Of a stretch of DNA of 64,000 nucleotides, positions 32,401-41,680 are shown in pieces. The position numbers and the translations under genes are program-made. The DNA is taken from assembly GCA_002319795.1 (NCBI GenBank), contig DCFU01000023.1:1-64000 (forward strand), read 5' to 3'. A model generated the notes under the pieces. It had not been told where the DNA came from and ran no database searches. It worked only from the letters and a program-made list of their open reading frames with translations. The number at the start of each line of letters is the position of its first letter. Positions within the stretch are counted from its first letter, which is position 1. This stretch comes from Megamonas sp. UBA1796 (lineage in GTDB: Bacteria > Bacillota > Negativicutes > Selenomonadales > Selenomonadaceae).

Positions 32401-32427
32401 TTAGCACTCACTTATTCAGAGTGCTAA
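32401..32427 (+). promoter_or_regulatory. CIRCE operator (HrcA binding site)
   Basis: TTAGCACTC, nine bases, GAGTGCTAA: a perfect match to the CIRCE consensus at the very start of the hrcA leader. HrcA, made by the first gene, represses here until heat shock titrates its GroE chaperone. Confidence 0.98.
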
Positions 32428-32445
32428 CAATGAGGAGGTGTGAGA

Positions 32446-33471
32446 ATGCTCGATGAACGTAAGCAGCGGATTTTGCAGGCAATAATTAATGATTATATTT
32501 CGTCTGCTGAACCGGTCGGCTCCCGTACTATTGCACGCAAGTACGATTTGGGAGTGAGTCCGGCAACGATTCGCAACGAAATGGCTGACTTGGAGATGCT
32601 TGGCTATTTGGAGCAGCTGCATACGTCTTCCGGACGCGTTCCCTCCTCAAAAGGATATCGCTTCTATGTCGATGGCCTGCTGCCGCATCAGGAGATGAGC
32701 GAGAATGAAAAAGCGCTTATCGATAAATGGTATAAGGCTAAGGTCAGACGCGTGGAGGAAGTGTTTCAGGAAACAGCTAAAATCATTTCACGGGTCACAA
32801 AAAACATTTCACTGGTGTTGGCGCCGCAGCTTTCTCAGGCGGCTTTTCGGTGTCTGCAGTTTTTGCCGCTCGATGGGAGACGTGTGATTGCTGTCATAAT
32901 GACGGATGCAGGCTTTGTAGAGAATAAGATTGTGGAGATGCCGGATGGGGCCACATTTGAGGACTTTCGCCGAATGTCAAATGTTATCAATAAGGTGCTT
33001 GCCGGACATACCTTTGATATGATTTCTTCTGAGAGCTTGCAGCGTATACGTGATGAAATCATGGACTCTACACTTTATGATGCAGCTTTGGAGCTGATTC
33101 ACCGTTCGCTGGATACAGAAAAGACAGAGCGCCTTTATCTGGGCGGGACGACGCAGCTGCTGAATCAGCCGGAGTTTCGCGATGTTGGGAAAATAAAGGA
33201 TTTATTACTTATGCTGGAGGAAGAGCAGCTTCTGAAGGATATCCTGCACGCGCATCTTGGCGATGGGCTTTCTGTTACAATTGGCCATGAAAATAAGTAT
33301 AGTGGCATTCAGGACTGCAGTATCGTAACGGCGACCTATCATCTTGATGGGGAACTGCTGGGGACGATTGCTGTGCTGGGGCCGACCCGCATGGAATATG
33401 GTAAAGCAATGTCACTGCTTAGTTATATGAACAATAATCTGGCAGAGATTATTAAGCAACTTCGTTGGTAG
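32446..33471 (+). CDS. hrcA: Heat-inducible transcription repressor HrcA
   Basis: Repressor of 341 residues that binds CIRCE. The N-terminal winged helix has LDERKQRILQAIINDYISSAEPVGSRT and the recognition part LGVSPATIRNEMADLEMLGYLEQ, followed by HTSSGRVPSSKGYRFYVD. The C-terminal GAF-like domain ends GTIAVLGPTRMEYGKAMSLL. ATG 32446 is 5 bases after GAGGAGGTG; the GTG at 32440 is part of that SD. It is the first gene of the heat-shock operon and is autoregulated. Confidence 0.98.
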   Translation: MLDERKQRILQAIINDYISSAEPVGSRTIARKYDLGVSPATIRNEMADLEMLGYLEQLHTSSGRVPSSKGYRFYVDGLLPHQEMSENEKALIDKWYKAKVRRVEEVFQETAKIISRVTKNISLVLAPQLSQAAFRCLQFLPLDGRRVIAVIMTDAGFVENKIVEMPDGATFEDFRRMSNVINKVLAGHTFDMISSESLQRIRDEIMDSTLYDAALELIHRSLDTEKTERLYLGGTTQLLNQPEFRDVGKIKDLLLMLEEEQLLKDILHAHLGDGLSVTIGHENKYSGIQDCSIVTATYHLDGELLGTIAVLGPTRMEYGKAMSLLSYMNNNLAEIIKQLRW

Positions 33472-33526
33472 ATCTACGGATCTTTTTATAGAAAAAGCAG
33501 AGAATAGAAGAGGTGGGGTTTTGAAA

Positions 33527-34132
33527 ATGCCATTTATAAAAGAAGAAATGAAGAAAAAGGATGAAGTCATTTTAGAAGATATGAAACAGGCAATTGATGC
33601 AGCTGAAAGTGATGATAAGGAAGTTGCGGAGGAGGCGCCTGTTGGAGAAGAAAACATACAACAGGTATCCGCTGAAGAACTGCTGCAGCAGAAGGTAGAA
33701 GATCTTCAGGCCGCGGTACAGGAGAAAGATGAACGTGTCAAGCGTCTGCAGGCTGATTTTGAGAATTTCCGGCGTCGTACGCGTCAGGAAAAGGAAGAGC
33801 TTTCTGCTGTCGTTACCCAGACACTGCTTACAGATATGCTGCCTCTTTTAGATAATTTTGAGCGCGCTATGGCTGTGGAAGCTAAGGATATGGAAAGTTT
33901 CCAGACAGGCGTGGAGATGATTTACAAGCAACTTAAGGCAGCTTTGGAGAAAAATGGCCTGGAGACTATAGATACGACGGATACGAAATTTGATCCGAAT
34001 TTCCATCAGGCAGTTATGCGTGTGCAGAATCCGGAAAAAGAGGATGATAGTATTGCCGCAGAGCTGCAGAAGGGTTATATGGTCAAGGGCCGTGTGATTC
34101 GTCCAAGCATGGTTCAGGTGGTTTCAAATTAA
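33527..34132 (+). CDS. grpE: Nucleotide exchange factor GrpE
   Basis: Releases ADP from DnaK. 201 residues: an acidic, glutamate-rich N-terminal tail and coiled coil (about 10-80), then RLQADFENFRRRTRQEKEEL, LLPLLDNFERAMAV and the C-terminal beta domain with FDPNFHQAVMRV and GYMVKGRVIRPSMVQV. ATG 33527 and TTG 33521 are both possible after AAGAGGTGGGG; ATG is preferred. It lies between hrcA and dnaK as usual in Firmicutes. Confidence 0.96.
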   Translation: MPFIKEEMKKKDEVILEDMKQAIDAAESDDKEVAEEAPVGEENIQQVSAEELLQQKVEDLQAAVQEKDERVKRLQADFENFRRRTRQEKEELSAVVTQTLLTDMLPLLDNFERAMAVEAKDMESFQTGVEMIYKQLKAALEKNGLETIDTTDTKFDPNFHQAVMRVQNPEKEDDSIAAELQKGYMVKGRVIRPSMVQVVSN

Positions 34133-34180
34133 AAATTTTTATAGATTGATTTTTACAGTGAAAATTAGGAGGAAATAAAA

Positions 34181-36049
34181 ATGTCAAAGGTAATTGGAAT
34201 TGATTTAGGTACAACGAACTCGGTTGTGTCCGTTATGGAAGGCGGAGAACCTACGGTTATTACAAATCCGGAGGGAAGCCGTCTTACGCCGTCGGTTGTC
34301 GGTTTTACAAAGACAGGGGAGCGTCTGGTTGGTCAGCTGGCAAAACGTCAGGCTGTATCAAATCCGGACCGCACGATTGCGTCTATCAAGCGGCATATGG
34401 GGGAAAAAGATTATAAGGTCAGTATTGATGACAAGGATTATACGCCGCAGGAAATTTCTGCCATGATTCTGCAGAAGCTTAAAGCCGATGCGGAGGCATA
34501 TCTTGGTGAAACTGTTACACAGGCTGTAGTTACGGTTCCGGCATATTTTAATGACAGCCAGCGTCAGGCGACGAAGGATGCCGGCAAGATAGCCGGACTT
34601 GATGTCCTGCGCATCATCAACGAGCCAACAGCAGCGGCTCTGGCCTATGGTATGGATAAAGGTGAGGAACATACAATTCTGGTTTTTGACCTTGGTGGAG
34701 GAACATTTGATGTTTCGATACTTGAGCTCGGTGACGGTGTGTTTGAGGTAAAAGCTACGAATGGCGATACGCGTCTTGGTGGTGATGACTTCGATAAACG
34801 TGTAATGGACTGGATGGTTGCGGAATTCAAGAAGGACAGTGGAATTGACCTTTCGGCGGATAAGATGAGTGCGCAGCGTCTTATCGAAGCGGCAGAGAAA
34901 GCCAAGGTTGAGCTTTCAAACATGCTTTCTACAAATATTAACCTGCCATTTATTACAGCAGATGCTTCTGGCCCGAAGCATCTCGATCTTACGCTTTCCC
35001 GCGCAAAGTTTGATGAACTTACGGCGGATCTTGTTGAGCGCACGATGGAGCCTACGCGTAAAGCTATGGCGGATGCCGGACTTTCAGCGAACGATATTGA
35101 TAAGATCATTCTTGTTGGTGGTTCCAGCCGTATTCCGGCAGTCCAGGACGCTATCAAGAAATTCCTGGCGAAAGAGCCGCATCGCGGTGTAAATCCGGAT
35201 GAATGTGTGTCTGTTGGTGCTGCTATCCAGGGTGGCGTGCTTGTTGGCGAGGTCAAGGATGTCCTGCTTTTGGATGTTACGCCGTTGTCTCTTGGCATTG
35301 AAACCCTTGGCGGCGTATGCACGAAGATTATTGAGCGTAACACGACGATTCCAACTTCTAAAAGCCAGGTTTTTTCCACGGCTGCTGACAATCAGCCATC
35401 TGTTGATATCCATGTACTTCAGGGTGAACGTGAAATGGCTGCGGGCAATAAGACGCTGGGACGTTTTGAGCTTTCTGATATTCCACCGGCTCCGAGAGGG
35501 GTTCCCCGTATTGAAGTTAAGTTTGATATCGATGCGAATGGTATTGTACATGTCTCGGCTAAAGATCTTGGCACGGGCAAGGAACAAAAAATCACCATCC
35601 AGTCGGATGGTGGGATGAGCAAGGACGATATTGATCGTATGGTTAAGGAAGCGGAAGCACATGCCGCTGAGGATAAGGCGCAAAAGGATTCCATCGAAGT
35701 CAGGAATAATGGGGATTCTCTCGTATATCAGGCCGAAAAGACCATTAAGGATCTTGGCGACAAAGCCGATAAGGGTCAGGTAGAGAAAGTCAAGGCTGGT
35801 ATTGAGAAGGTTAAGGAAGCTTTAAAGGGCACAGATAATGAAGCCATCAAGAAAGCAACCGAAGAGCTGCAGAAACCGCTCTATGAGATGAGTGCGGCTG
35901 CATATCAGTCCGCGCAGGCGGCAGGCGGTGCACAGGGCGCTCCGGGAGCCGGCCCACAGCCAGGTGCGCAACCGGGCGAAGAAGCCAAAAAGAATGACGA
36001 TAATGTTGTTGATGCCGAATATACAGAAGTCAAAGACGATAAGAAATAA
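34181..36049 (+). CDS. dnaK: Chaperone DnaK (Hsp70)
   Basis: 622 residues. The ATPase domain begins SKVIGIDLGTTNSVVSVMEG, with LRIINEPTAAALAYGMD, VFDLGGGTFDVSIL and ILVGGSSRIPAVQ. The linker VLLLDVTPLSLGIET precedes the substrate-binding domain. The C-terminal lid ends with a Gly/Ala/Pro/Gln-rich tail (AQAAGGAQGAPGAGPQPG) and VVDAEYTEVKDDKK. It lacks the roughly 25-residue ATPase insertion of proteobacterial DnaK, as is usual for Firmicutes. SD AGGAGG. A hairpin follows, then dnaJ. Confidence 0.99.
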   Translation: MSKVIGIDLGTTNSVVSVMEGGEPTVITNPEGSRLTPSVVGFTKTGERLVGQLAKRQAVSNPDRTIASIKRHMGEKDYKVSIDDKDYTPQEISAMILQKLKADAEAYLGETVTQAVVTVPAYFNDSQRQATKDAGKIAGLDVLRIINEPTAAALAYGMDKGEEHTILVFDLGGGTFDVSILELGDGVFEVKATNGDTRLGGDDFDKRVMDWMVAEFKKDSGIDLSADKMSAQRLIEAAEKAKVELSNMLSTNINLPFITADASGPKHLDLTLSRAKFDELTADLVERTMEPTRKAMADAGLSANDIDKIILVGGSSRIPAVQDAIKKFLAKEPHRGVNPDECVSVGAAIQGGVLVGEVKDVLLLDVTPLSLGIETLGGVCTKIIERNTTIPTSKSQVFSTAADNQPSVDIHVLQGEREMAAGNKTLGRFELSDIPPAPRGVPRIEVKFDIDANGIVHVSAKDLGTGKEQKITIQSDGGMSKDDIDRMVKEAEAHAAEDKAQKDSIEVRNNGDSLVYQAEKTIKDLGDKADKGQVEKVKAGIEKVKEALKGTDNEAIKKATEELQKPLYEMSAAAYQSAQAAGGAQGAPGAGPQPGAQPGEEAKKNDDNVVDAEYTEVKDDKK

Positions 36050-36060
36050 TCAAAGCCGGG

Positions 36061-36084
36061 GGCTGCTGCCAGTGGGCAGCAGCC
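36061..36084 (+). other. Hairpin between dnaK and dnaJ
   Basis: GGCTGCTGCC (36061-36070) and GGCAGCAGCC (36075-36084), loop of four. It lacks a T-run and so looks like a stabilising or partial-attenuation stem that lowers dnaJ relative to dnaK. Confidence 0.7.
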
Positions 36085-36118
36085 TCTTGGATTAGGCTAT
36101 GAATTTAGGTGGTGCGAA

Positions 36119-37273
36119 GTGAGCGAAAAACGCGATTATTATGAAGTTCTCGGGGTTGATAAAAGTGCCTCTGAGGCAGATATCAAGAAAGCCTTCAAAA
36201 AAATGGCCAGAAAGTATCATCCGGATCTTAACCGTGATGATCCGAAAGCAGCGGAAGTAAAATTTAAGGAAATCAATGAGGCTTATGAAGTCCTTTCAGA
36301 TCCACAGAAGAAAGCGCAGTATGATCAGTTTGGACATGCGGCTTTTGAAAACGGAGGAGCCGGAGCCGGTGGCTTCGGTGGCGGTTTCGGTGGTGCTGGT
36401 TTCGGTGGTGCCGGAGCTGAAGGCGGATTTGGCGATATTTTTGATATGTTTTTTGGTGGTGGCGGGCGTTCGCGGCGTCCGGGGCCTGAACGCGGGAATG
36501 ATTTGCGCTATGATTTGGAAGTTTCCTTTGAAGAAGCAGCTTTCGGCAAAGAGGTCGAACTCAATATACCGCGTACGGAAAATTGTTCGAGCTGTCATGG
36601 CACAGGAGCTGCTGCCGGTACGCAGCCAGAGGAATGTCCGCAATGTCATGGCTCAGGGCAGATGCAGTATGCGCAGAATACTCCGTTCGGCCGTATTGTC
36701 AATGCACGTACATGTGACCGTTGCGGCGGCACGGGAAAAATCATAAAAACACCGTGCGCGGACTGCAACGGAACCGGTAAGAAGCGTGTACGCCGTAAAA
36801 TCAATGTCAAGATCCCGGCTGGTGTAGACCAGGGCTCACGCATTCGTGTGGGTGGCGGCGGCGAAGCGGGTGTGCGCGGCGGTGGAAATGGAGATCTTTA
36901 TGTTTATATCTTTGTGAAGCCGCATAAGCTCTTTAAACGTGAAGGTACAGATGTGCTCTGCGAGGTGCCGGTTTCTTTCGTGCAGGCGGCTCTTGGAGAT
37001 ACGGTGGAGGTACCGACGCTGGATGGCAAGGTGGAGATGAAAATCCCGGCAGGCATACAGTCAGGGGCAGTACTGCGCCTTAAGGCGAGAGGAATCCCCT
37101 TACTGCGTGGCAATGGACGCGGCGACCAGCATGTACGTATTAAAGTGCTTACGCCGCAAAAGCTTTCTTCGAAGCAGAAGACCCTTTTACAGGAATTTGG
37201 CGAGCTTTGCGGGGAGAATGTAAATCCGGAACAAAAGAGCTGGAAGGATTCTGTCAAAAAGTTTTTCAGCTGA
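36119..37273 (+). CDS. dnaJ: Co-chaperone DnaJ (Hsp40)
   Basis: 384 residues. J domain with HPD at 34-36 (ARKYHPDLN); a Gly/Phe-rich region with repeated GGFGG units (about 80-110); four zinc-binding repeats CSSCHGTG, CPQCHGSG, CDRCGGTG and CADCNGTG; and two C-terminal beta domains. It delivers substrates to DnaK and stimulates its ATPase. The GTG start at 36119 has AGGTGG 6 bases upstream and gives the family N-terminus SEKRDYYEVLGV. Confidence 0.98.
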   Translation: MSEKRDYYEVLGVDKSASEADIKKAFKKMARKYHPDLNRDDPKAAEVKFKEINEAYEVLSDPQKKAQYDQFGHAAFENGGAGAGGFGGGFGGAGFGGAGAEGGFGDIFDMFFGGGGRSRRPGPERGNDLRYDLEVSFEEAAFGKEVELNIPRTENCSSCHGTGAAAGTQPEECPQCHGSGQMQYAQNTPFGRIVNARTCDRCGGTGKIIKTPCADCNGTGKKRVRRKINVKIPAGVDQGSRIRVGGGGEAGVRGGGNGDLYVYIFVKPHKLFKREGTDVLCEVPVSFVQAALGDTVEVPTLDGKVEMKIPAGIQSGAVLRLKARGIPLLRGNGRGDQHVRIKVLTPQKLSSKQKTLLQEFGELCGENVNPEQKSWKDSVKKFFS

Positions 37274-37284
37274 AGAAATTTCGT

Positions 37285-37313
37285 TTGTACAAAATTTACA
37301 TATAGCATATAAT
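37285..37313 (+). promoter_or_regulatory. Promoter between dnaJ and prmA
   Basis: TTGTAC (37285-37290), 17 bases, TATAAT (37308-37313). The start is near 37320. Confidence 0.75.
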
Positions 37314-37329
37314 GAAATCAAAGATAGAG

Positions 37330-37370
37330 GATAAGCCGAGGCGAACATTGCTCTCGGCCTTGTCTTTTTT
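37330..37370 (+). terminator. Terminator-like hairpin in the prmA leader
   Basis: AAGCCGAG (37333-37340) pairs with CTCGGCCTT (37353-37361) with one bulge, followed by GTC and six T. It may end the dnaJ transcript, or act as an attenuator because it lies just after the promoter at 37285. Confidence 0.65.
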
Positions 37371-37405
37371 ACGCTATGTGCCGGAAAATGAAGGAGAGAT
37401 GTTTT

Positions 37406-38347
37406 TTGAAGTGGGCCGAAGTCAGTATCAAAACGTCACATGAGGCAACGGAGCTTGTTGCAGAGATTTTTCATGACCTTGGTGCTTCGGGGGTCGTCAT
37501 CGAGGATCCGGAACTTTTGAATGATTATATTCACTCCGGACTTTGGGATTATACGGATATTCCTGAGGCCAAGGATATTGAGGTCGTAACGGTCAAGGCA
37601 TATTTGCCGGTAGATGATGAGCTCGACGATAAGATGCGTGTCTTCAAAAAAGAGGTTGATGCTTTGGTGGCTCGCAACGTCGACAGGGGGCCGGGAGATA
37701 TCTCTTGCAATGAGATACAGGATGAAGATTGGTCGGAGAACTGGAAGCAGTATTTCCATACAGAGAAGGTCGGAGACATTATTGTGATCAAGCCGGCCTG
37801 GGAACAATATGAGGCCGGTCCGGATGATATTGTAGTTGAAATGGATCCAGGGGCTGCCTTTGGTACAGGTACACATCCTACAACATCTATGTGCATACGG
37901 GAACTTGAGGAGATTGTACGTGGCGGCATGGAGGTGTTCGATGTTGGGACTGGTTCCGGCATACTTGCTATAACTGCAGTCGTACTGGGGGCGGCGAAAG
38001 TTACGGCGGTAGATTATGACGAAACGGCGCTCAAGGCTGCCAGGAAGAATATTGTGCAGAATCAGGTGGAGGACAGGATTACAATCGGACGGAGTGACTT
38101 GCTTAAACAGGTCGACGGTAAAGCCGATCTTATCATCGCAAACATCATCGCGGATATTGTTATCCGTTTGTTTGACGAGCTGGAAGCACATCTCAAGCCC
38201 AACGGTATACTGCTCGCAAGCGGCATTATAGGCGATCGTATTGCCGATGTTACCGAGTCGGCTCTCGCGCACGGATTTGTCATTGAAAAAGTGACTGAAG
38301 AAAAGGACTGGGCGGCTATGCGCATCCGCCTTGCTGGTAAAAAATGA
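37406..38347 (+). CDS. prmA: Ribosomal protein L11 methyltransferase
   Basis: SAM-dependent enzyme that trimethylates L11. 313 residues, the family norm. N-terminal KWAEVSIKTSHEATELV; the motif MDPGAAFGTGTHPTTSMCI before the SAM domain; VFDVGTGSGILAITAV (motif I); DLIIANIIADIVI (motif IV, NPPY-like NI). The TTG start at 37406 is 8 bases after AAGGAGA and gives the usual MKWAE start. prmA after dnaJ is conserved in Firmicutes. It overlaps rsmE by 4 bp. Confidence 0.96.
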   Translation: MKWAEVSIKTSHEATELVAEIFHDLGASGVVIEDPELLNDYIHSGLWDYTDIPEAKDIEVVTVKAYLPVDDELDDKMRVFKKEVDALVARNVDRGPGDISCNEIQDEDWSENWKQYFHTEKVGDIIVIKPAWEQYEAGPDDIVVEMDPGAAFGTGTHPTTSMCIRELEEIVRGGMEVFDVGTGSGILAITAVVLGAAKVTAVDYDETALKAARKNIVQNQVEDRITIGRSDLLKQVDGKADLIIANIIADIVIRLFDELEAHLKPNGILLASGIIGDRIADVTESALAHGFVIEKVTEEKDWAAMRIRLAGKK

Positions 38348-39123
38348 GACGGCTGTTCCTCACAGAAAGTCTTGCAGATGAGATTGCCATAACAGGTCCG
38401 GACGCGCATCATCTTATGCATGTCCTGCGTGCGAGGGCGGGACAGCATTTTCTTGTCGTCGATGCCGAAGGACATATGGCAGAAGCTGAGATTACAGCAT
38501 TCTCGGAAAAACAGGTGCGCATGCGCCGTGTTGCGGACATCGAGGCAAACACGGATTCTCCTGTGGAACTTGTGCTTGCACAGTGCCTGCCAAAGGCGGA
38601 TAAGATGGATTTCATCGTACAGAAGGCTGTGGAGCTTGGGGCTGTATCCGTACAGCCGCTCAGAAGCGCAAATTGTGTGGTGAAATATGATGAGGCGAAG
38701 GCTGCTGCGCGCGTCGGGAAGTGGCAAAAAATAGCGGATGAAGCTGCTAAGCAGTGCGGGCGTACACGGCTTCTTACTGTAGAACCTGTAAGGAATTTAA
38801 AGGTGTGGCTGCAGGGTGCATTGGCTGAAGAGCGAAAGGCTGGAACTGCACTGCTGTTGTGTTATGAGAATGAGCAGCAGCAGGCGATCAAAGCATATTT
38901 GCGGCGATCTGGTGCTGTGCGTTTTATAATGATTATCGGACCGGAGGGCGGCTTTACCCCCCAGGAGGCGGCTTTTGCAGCCTCTTGCGGCGCTGTCAGC
39001 GTTGCCCTCGGGCCTCGTATACTGCGTGCTGAAACAGCAGCACTGGCAGCTCTGTCGGTTGTGCAGTATGAAAAAGGAGATTTAGGCGGCAGGTGCTTTA
39101 GCAAAGATGAAGCGGAGGAATAG
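38344..39123 (+). CDS. rsmE: 16S rRNA m3U1498 methyltransferase
   Basis: SPOUT-class methyltransferase of 259 residues. An N-terminal PUA-like part has GPDAHHLMHVLRARAGQHFLVVD. The knotted SAM-binding region has LAQCLPKADKMDFIVQKAVELG, the signature IGPEGGFTPQEAAFA, and LGPRILRAETAALAALS. The ATG lies in the ATGA overlap with the prmA stop, so the two are coupled. Confidence 0.97.
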   Translation: MRRLFLTESLADEIAITGPDAHHLMHVLRARAGQHFLVVDAEGHMAEAEITAFSEKQVRMRRVADIEANTDSPVELVLAQCLPKADKMDFIVQKAVELGAVSVQPLRSANCVVKYDEAKAAARVGKWQKIADEAAKQCGRTRLLTVEPVRNLKVWLQGALAEERKAGTALLLCYENEQQQAIKAYLRRSGAVRFIMIIGPEGGFTPQEAAFAASCGAVSVALGPRILRAETAALAALSVVQYEKGDLGGRCFSKDEAEE

Positions 39124-39176
39124 CTTCCTTTTCAGGAAGTGAAGGAAACTGCGCCCTGGAAGGAGTAAATCATAAT

Positions 39177-40487
39177 TTGCCAAAAGTTGCATTAACAACA
39201 TTGGGATGTAAGGTCAATCAATTCGAGACGGAAACCATGGAGGGGTTGTTTAAGCAAAAAGGATATGAGATTGTTCACTTTGATGTGCCGGCAGACTTTT
39301 ATATTATCAATACCTGCTCGGTTACAAGCCTTGGTGAGAAAAAATCCCGGCAGCTTATTCATAGGGCTGCACGGCTTAATAAGAATGCGGTTATTGCCGT
39401 TACTGGCTGCTATGCACAGCTTGCACCGGAGACATTGAAGGCAATCGATGGGGTACGTGTGGTAATTGGCACCAGAGAACGTGCGCATATTGTGGAACTT
39501 GTTGAACGGGCCGCTACGGAGCAGGGTATTGTGAGCAAGGTCACCAATATCATGGAGGCCAGCGAGTTTGAGGATATTCCTCTTTTTGGCGCGCCGGAGC
39601 GTACACGCGCATTTTTGAAAATTCAGGAAGGATGCACGAATTTTTGTTCCTATTGTATTATTCCTTATGCGCGGGGCCCTCTGCGTTCGCGTCGTCTGGA
39701 GCGGGTGCTTTCTGAGGCAGAGAAACTTGTCGCGGCAGGCTTTAAGGAAATTGTGCTCACAGGTATCCATTTGGGAGCTTACGGCCGTGACCTGGCGGCG
39801 AATGTTACGCTCACAGATGCGGCCCGTGCCGTGCTTTCAGTTGGAGGCCTAAGACGTTTGCGTCTGGGGTCTTTGGAGTCCATTGAACTTTCACCGGAGT
39901 TGTTTACGCTTATCTGCAATGACAAACGTTTTTGCCGGCACCTCCATCTGCCTTTGCAGGCAGGCTCAGATGAGATACTTCGGGCAATGAACCGCCACTA
40001 CGATACAACAGAGTTTGCCAGACTTATTCATCATGTGGAGAATTCCGTACCGGGCATAGCGGTTTCTACAGATCTTATCGTGGGTTTTCCAGGCGAAACA
40101 GAAGAGCTGTTTCAAAAGAGTCTTGCTTTTGTTGATGGGATGGATTTTGCGCGTATGCATATATTCCCGTATTCGCCTCGTGCGGGAACACCCGCAGCGG
40201 TTATGCCATCGCAGGTGCCGGAGCCGATAAAGAAGGAACGCGTGCACCGCATGCAGCAGCTGGCTGACAGGAAAGCGGCCGCATTTCATGCGGGCTTTAT
40301 CGGCCGTACGGTTGAAGTGTTATTTGAAACAAACCATACGGGGATTGCCGATGGTCTTACGGGAAACTATATCCGTGTTTATACGGATGCACCTGTTACG
40401 GACGGCGAGATGTATGAGGTCCGTTTGGAGCGCATTTATAGGGACGGCGTCTGGGGAAATCCGGTAGGATGCGTTTCCCTATCATAA
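39177..40487 (+). CDS. mtaB: tRNA t6A37 methylthiotransferase MtaB
   Basis: Radical SAM enzyme of 436 residues that adds a methylthio group to t6A37 of tRNA. The UPF0004 domain has cysteines in TLGCKVNQFET, NTCSVT and VTGCYAQL for the second Fe-S cluster. The radical SAM motif is CTNFCSYCIIPYARG. A C-terminal TRAM domain (about 370-436) is present. The opening LGCKVNQFETE is typical of MtaB rather than MiaB or RimO. The TTG start is 11 bases after GGAAGGAG; there is no in-frame ATG nearby. Confidence 0.95.
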   Translation: MPKVALTTLGCKVNQFETETMEGLFKQKGYEIVHFDVPADFYIINTCSVTSLGEKKSRQLIHRAARLNKNAVIAVTGCYAQLAPETLKAIDGVRVVIGTRERAHIVELVERAATEQGIVSKVTNIMEASEFEDIPLFGAPERTRAFLKIQEGCTNFCSYCIIPYARGPLRSRRLERVLSEAEKLVAAGFKEIVLTGIHLGAYGRDLAANVTLTDAARAVLSVGGLRRLRLGSLESIELSPELFTLICNDKRFCRHLHLPLQAGSDEILRAMNRHYDTTEFARLIHHVENSVPGIAVSTDLIVGFPGETEELFQKSLAFVDGMDFARMHIFPYSPRAGTPAAVMPSQVPEPIKKERVHRMQQLADRKAAAFHAGFIGRTVEVLFETNHTGIADGLTGNYIRVYTDAPVTDGEMYEVRLERIYRDGVWGNPVGCVSLS

Positions 40488-40568
40488 AAGTTTTATTTTT
40501 TGCAGGGATTTTTGCTGGAAGGCACGAATTGAATAATTAGCGTTATGCATAGAGGGGAGGTGCACAAA

Positions 40569-40916
40569 ATGGCAGATTGTATTTTTTGCAAGATAGCCCA
40601 GAAGGAGATTACGTCGGCTTTGCTTTATGAAGATAATGGTGTAGTTGCCTTTAAGGATCTTGAACCGCAAGCCCCTGTGCATGTTCTGATAATTCCGAAG
40701 AAACATATCGCGAGCCTGCTCGTTGCTTGCCCGGAGGACAGGGCACTTATCGCGCATATCACCTGTGAAGTCATCCCGAAGCTTGCCCGTGAGCTTGGTG
40801 TGGCAGAGAAAGGTTTTCGTGTTGTGGTGAATACGGGTGAGGAAGGCGGGCAGAGCGTAAAACATCTACATTTCCATCTCTTGGGAGGGCGTTCTATGCA
40901 GTGGCCGCCAGGCTGA
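40569..40916 (+). CDS. HIT-family nucleotide-binding hydrolase
   Basis: Histidine-triad protein of 115 residues, HinT-like. It starts ADCIFCKIAQKEI with the zinc-type cysteine pair and contains VAFKDLEPQAPVHVLIIPKKH and the triad QSVKHLHFHLLGGR (HxHxH). It probably acts on purine nucleoside phosphoramidates; the cellular role is unclear. ATG 40569 follows GAGGGGAGGTG. It lies between mtaB and rpsU, the usual neighbourhood in this group. Confidence 0.95.
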   Translation: MADCIFCKIAQKEITSALLYEDNGVVAFKDLEPQAPVHVLIIPKKHIASLLVACPEDRALIAHITCEVIPKLARELGVAEKGFRVVVNTGEEGGQSVKHLHFHLLGGRSMQWPPG

Positions 40917-40922
40917 TATTTG

Positions 40923-40952
40923 TTGACACATAACGAGCCTTTCATGTATAAT
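40923..40952 (+). promoter_or_regulatory. Promoter of rpsU-yqeY
   Basis: TTGACA (40923-40928), 18 bases, TATAAT (40947-40952), both boxes at full consensus. A 50-base leader follows with a very strong SD (GGAGGGGGGG). Confidence 0.88.
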
Positions 40953-41008
40953 GTTAAGGTGTAGTCGTGTAATACACTCCCAAGTCAATTGGAGGGGGGG
41001 AAGAATAG

Positions 41009-41191
41009 ATGGCAAACGAAGTAAAAGTTGGTAAAAATGAGACAATCGATAGTGCTCTCCGCAGATTTAAGCGTACTTGCCAGAAGGCGGGTACATTAGC
41101 TGAGGTCAGGAAACGTGAACATTATGAGAAACCGAGTGTTAAACGCAAGAAGAAGTCTGAGGCGGCGCGTAAGCGTAAATTCAGAGCATAA
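41009..41191 (+). CDS. rpsU: 30S ribosomal protein S21
   Basis: 60-residue basic protein: EVKVGKNETIDSALRRFKRT at the N-terminus and the Lys/Arg-rich tail KRKKKSEAARKRKFRA. It is involved in initiation and binds near the anti-SD region of 16S rRNA. It starts a short operon with yqeY. Confidence 0.98.
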   Translation: MANEVKVGKNETIDSALRRFKRTCQKAGTLAEVRKREHYEKPSVKRKKKSEAARKRKFRA

Positions 41192-41218
41192 TTCTTAATT
41201 TAACGGAGGTAAGGCAGC

Positions 41219-41674
41219 ATGTCGCTAAAAGAACAACTTACAGAAGACATGAAAACGGCTATGAAGGCAAAGGAAGCAGGGAAGCAGCGACTTGCTGTGA
41301 TTCGCATGGTACGCTCGGCTATACGCCAACAGGAAATCGACGGTACAAAAAAGGCGCTTGAGGACGATGATGTTATTGCTATTATAGGCAAAGAGGTCAA
41401 GATGCGCCGTGATTCTATCGAAGAATTTAAAAAAGGCGGCCGTGAGGATCTGGTGACGCAGACCGAGGCTGAAATTGCTGTATTGATGCCGTATTTGCCG
41501 CAGCAGCTTTCGGAGGGTGAAGTCCGTGTGCTTGTAAAAGAAGCTATGGAAAAGAGCGGAGCAAGTTCACCGAAAGATATGGGCAAGGTCATGGGTCAGT
41601 TGATGCCGAAGGTAAAAGGTCGTGCAGATGGCAAGCTTGTCAATACCATCGTTCGTGAAATGTTGAATGCATAA
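41219..41674 (+). CDS. yqeY: GatB/YqeY domain protein
   Basis: 151-residue helical protein that resembles the tail domain of the amidotransferase subunit GatB: SLKEQLTEDMKTAMKAKEAGKQRLAVIRMVRSAI, then EFKKGGREDL, AVLMPYLPQQLSE and the ending GRADGKLVNTIVREML. It may act on charged tRNA, but its function is not established. It lies 27 bases after rpsU, a conserved pair. A terminator follows. Confidence 0.95.
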   Translation: MSLKEQLTEDMKTAMKAKEAGKQRLAVIRMVRSAIRQQEIDGTKKALEDDDVIAIIGKEVKMRRDSIEEFKKGGREDLVTQTEAEIAVLMPYLPQQLSEGEVRVLVKEAMEKSGASSPKDMGKVMGQLMPKVKGRADGKLVNTIVREMLNA

Positions 41675-41680
41675 AGATTT

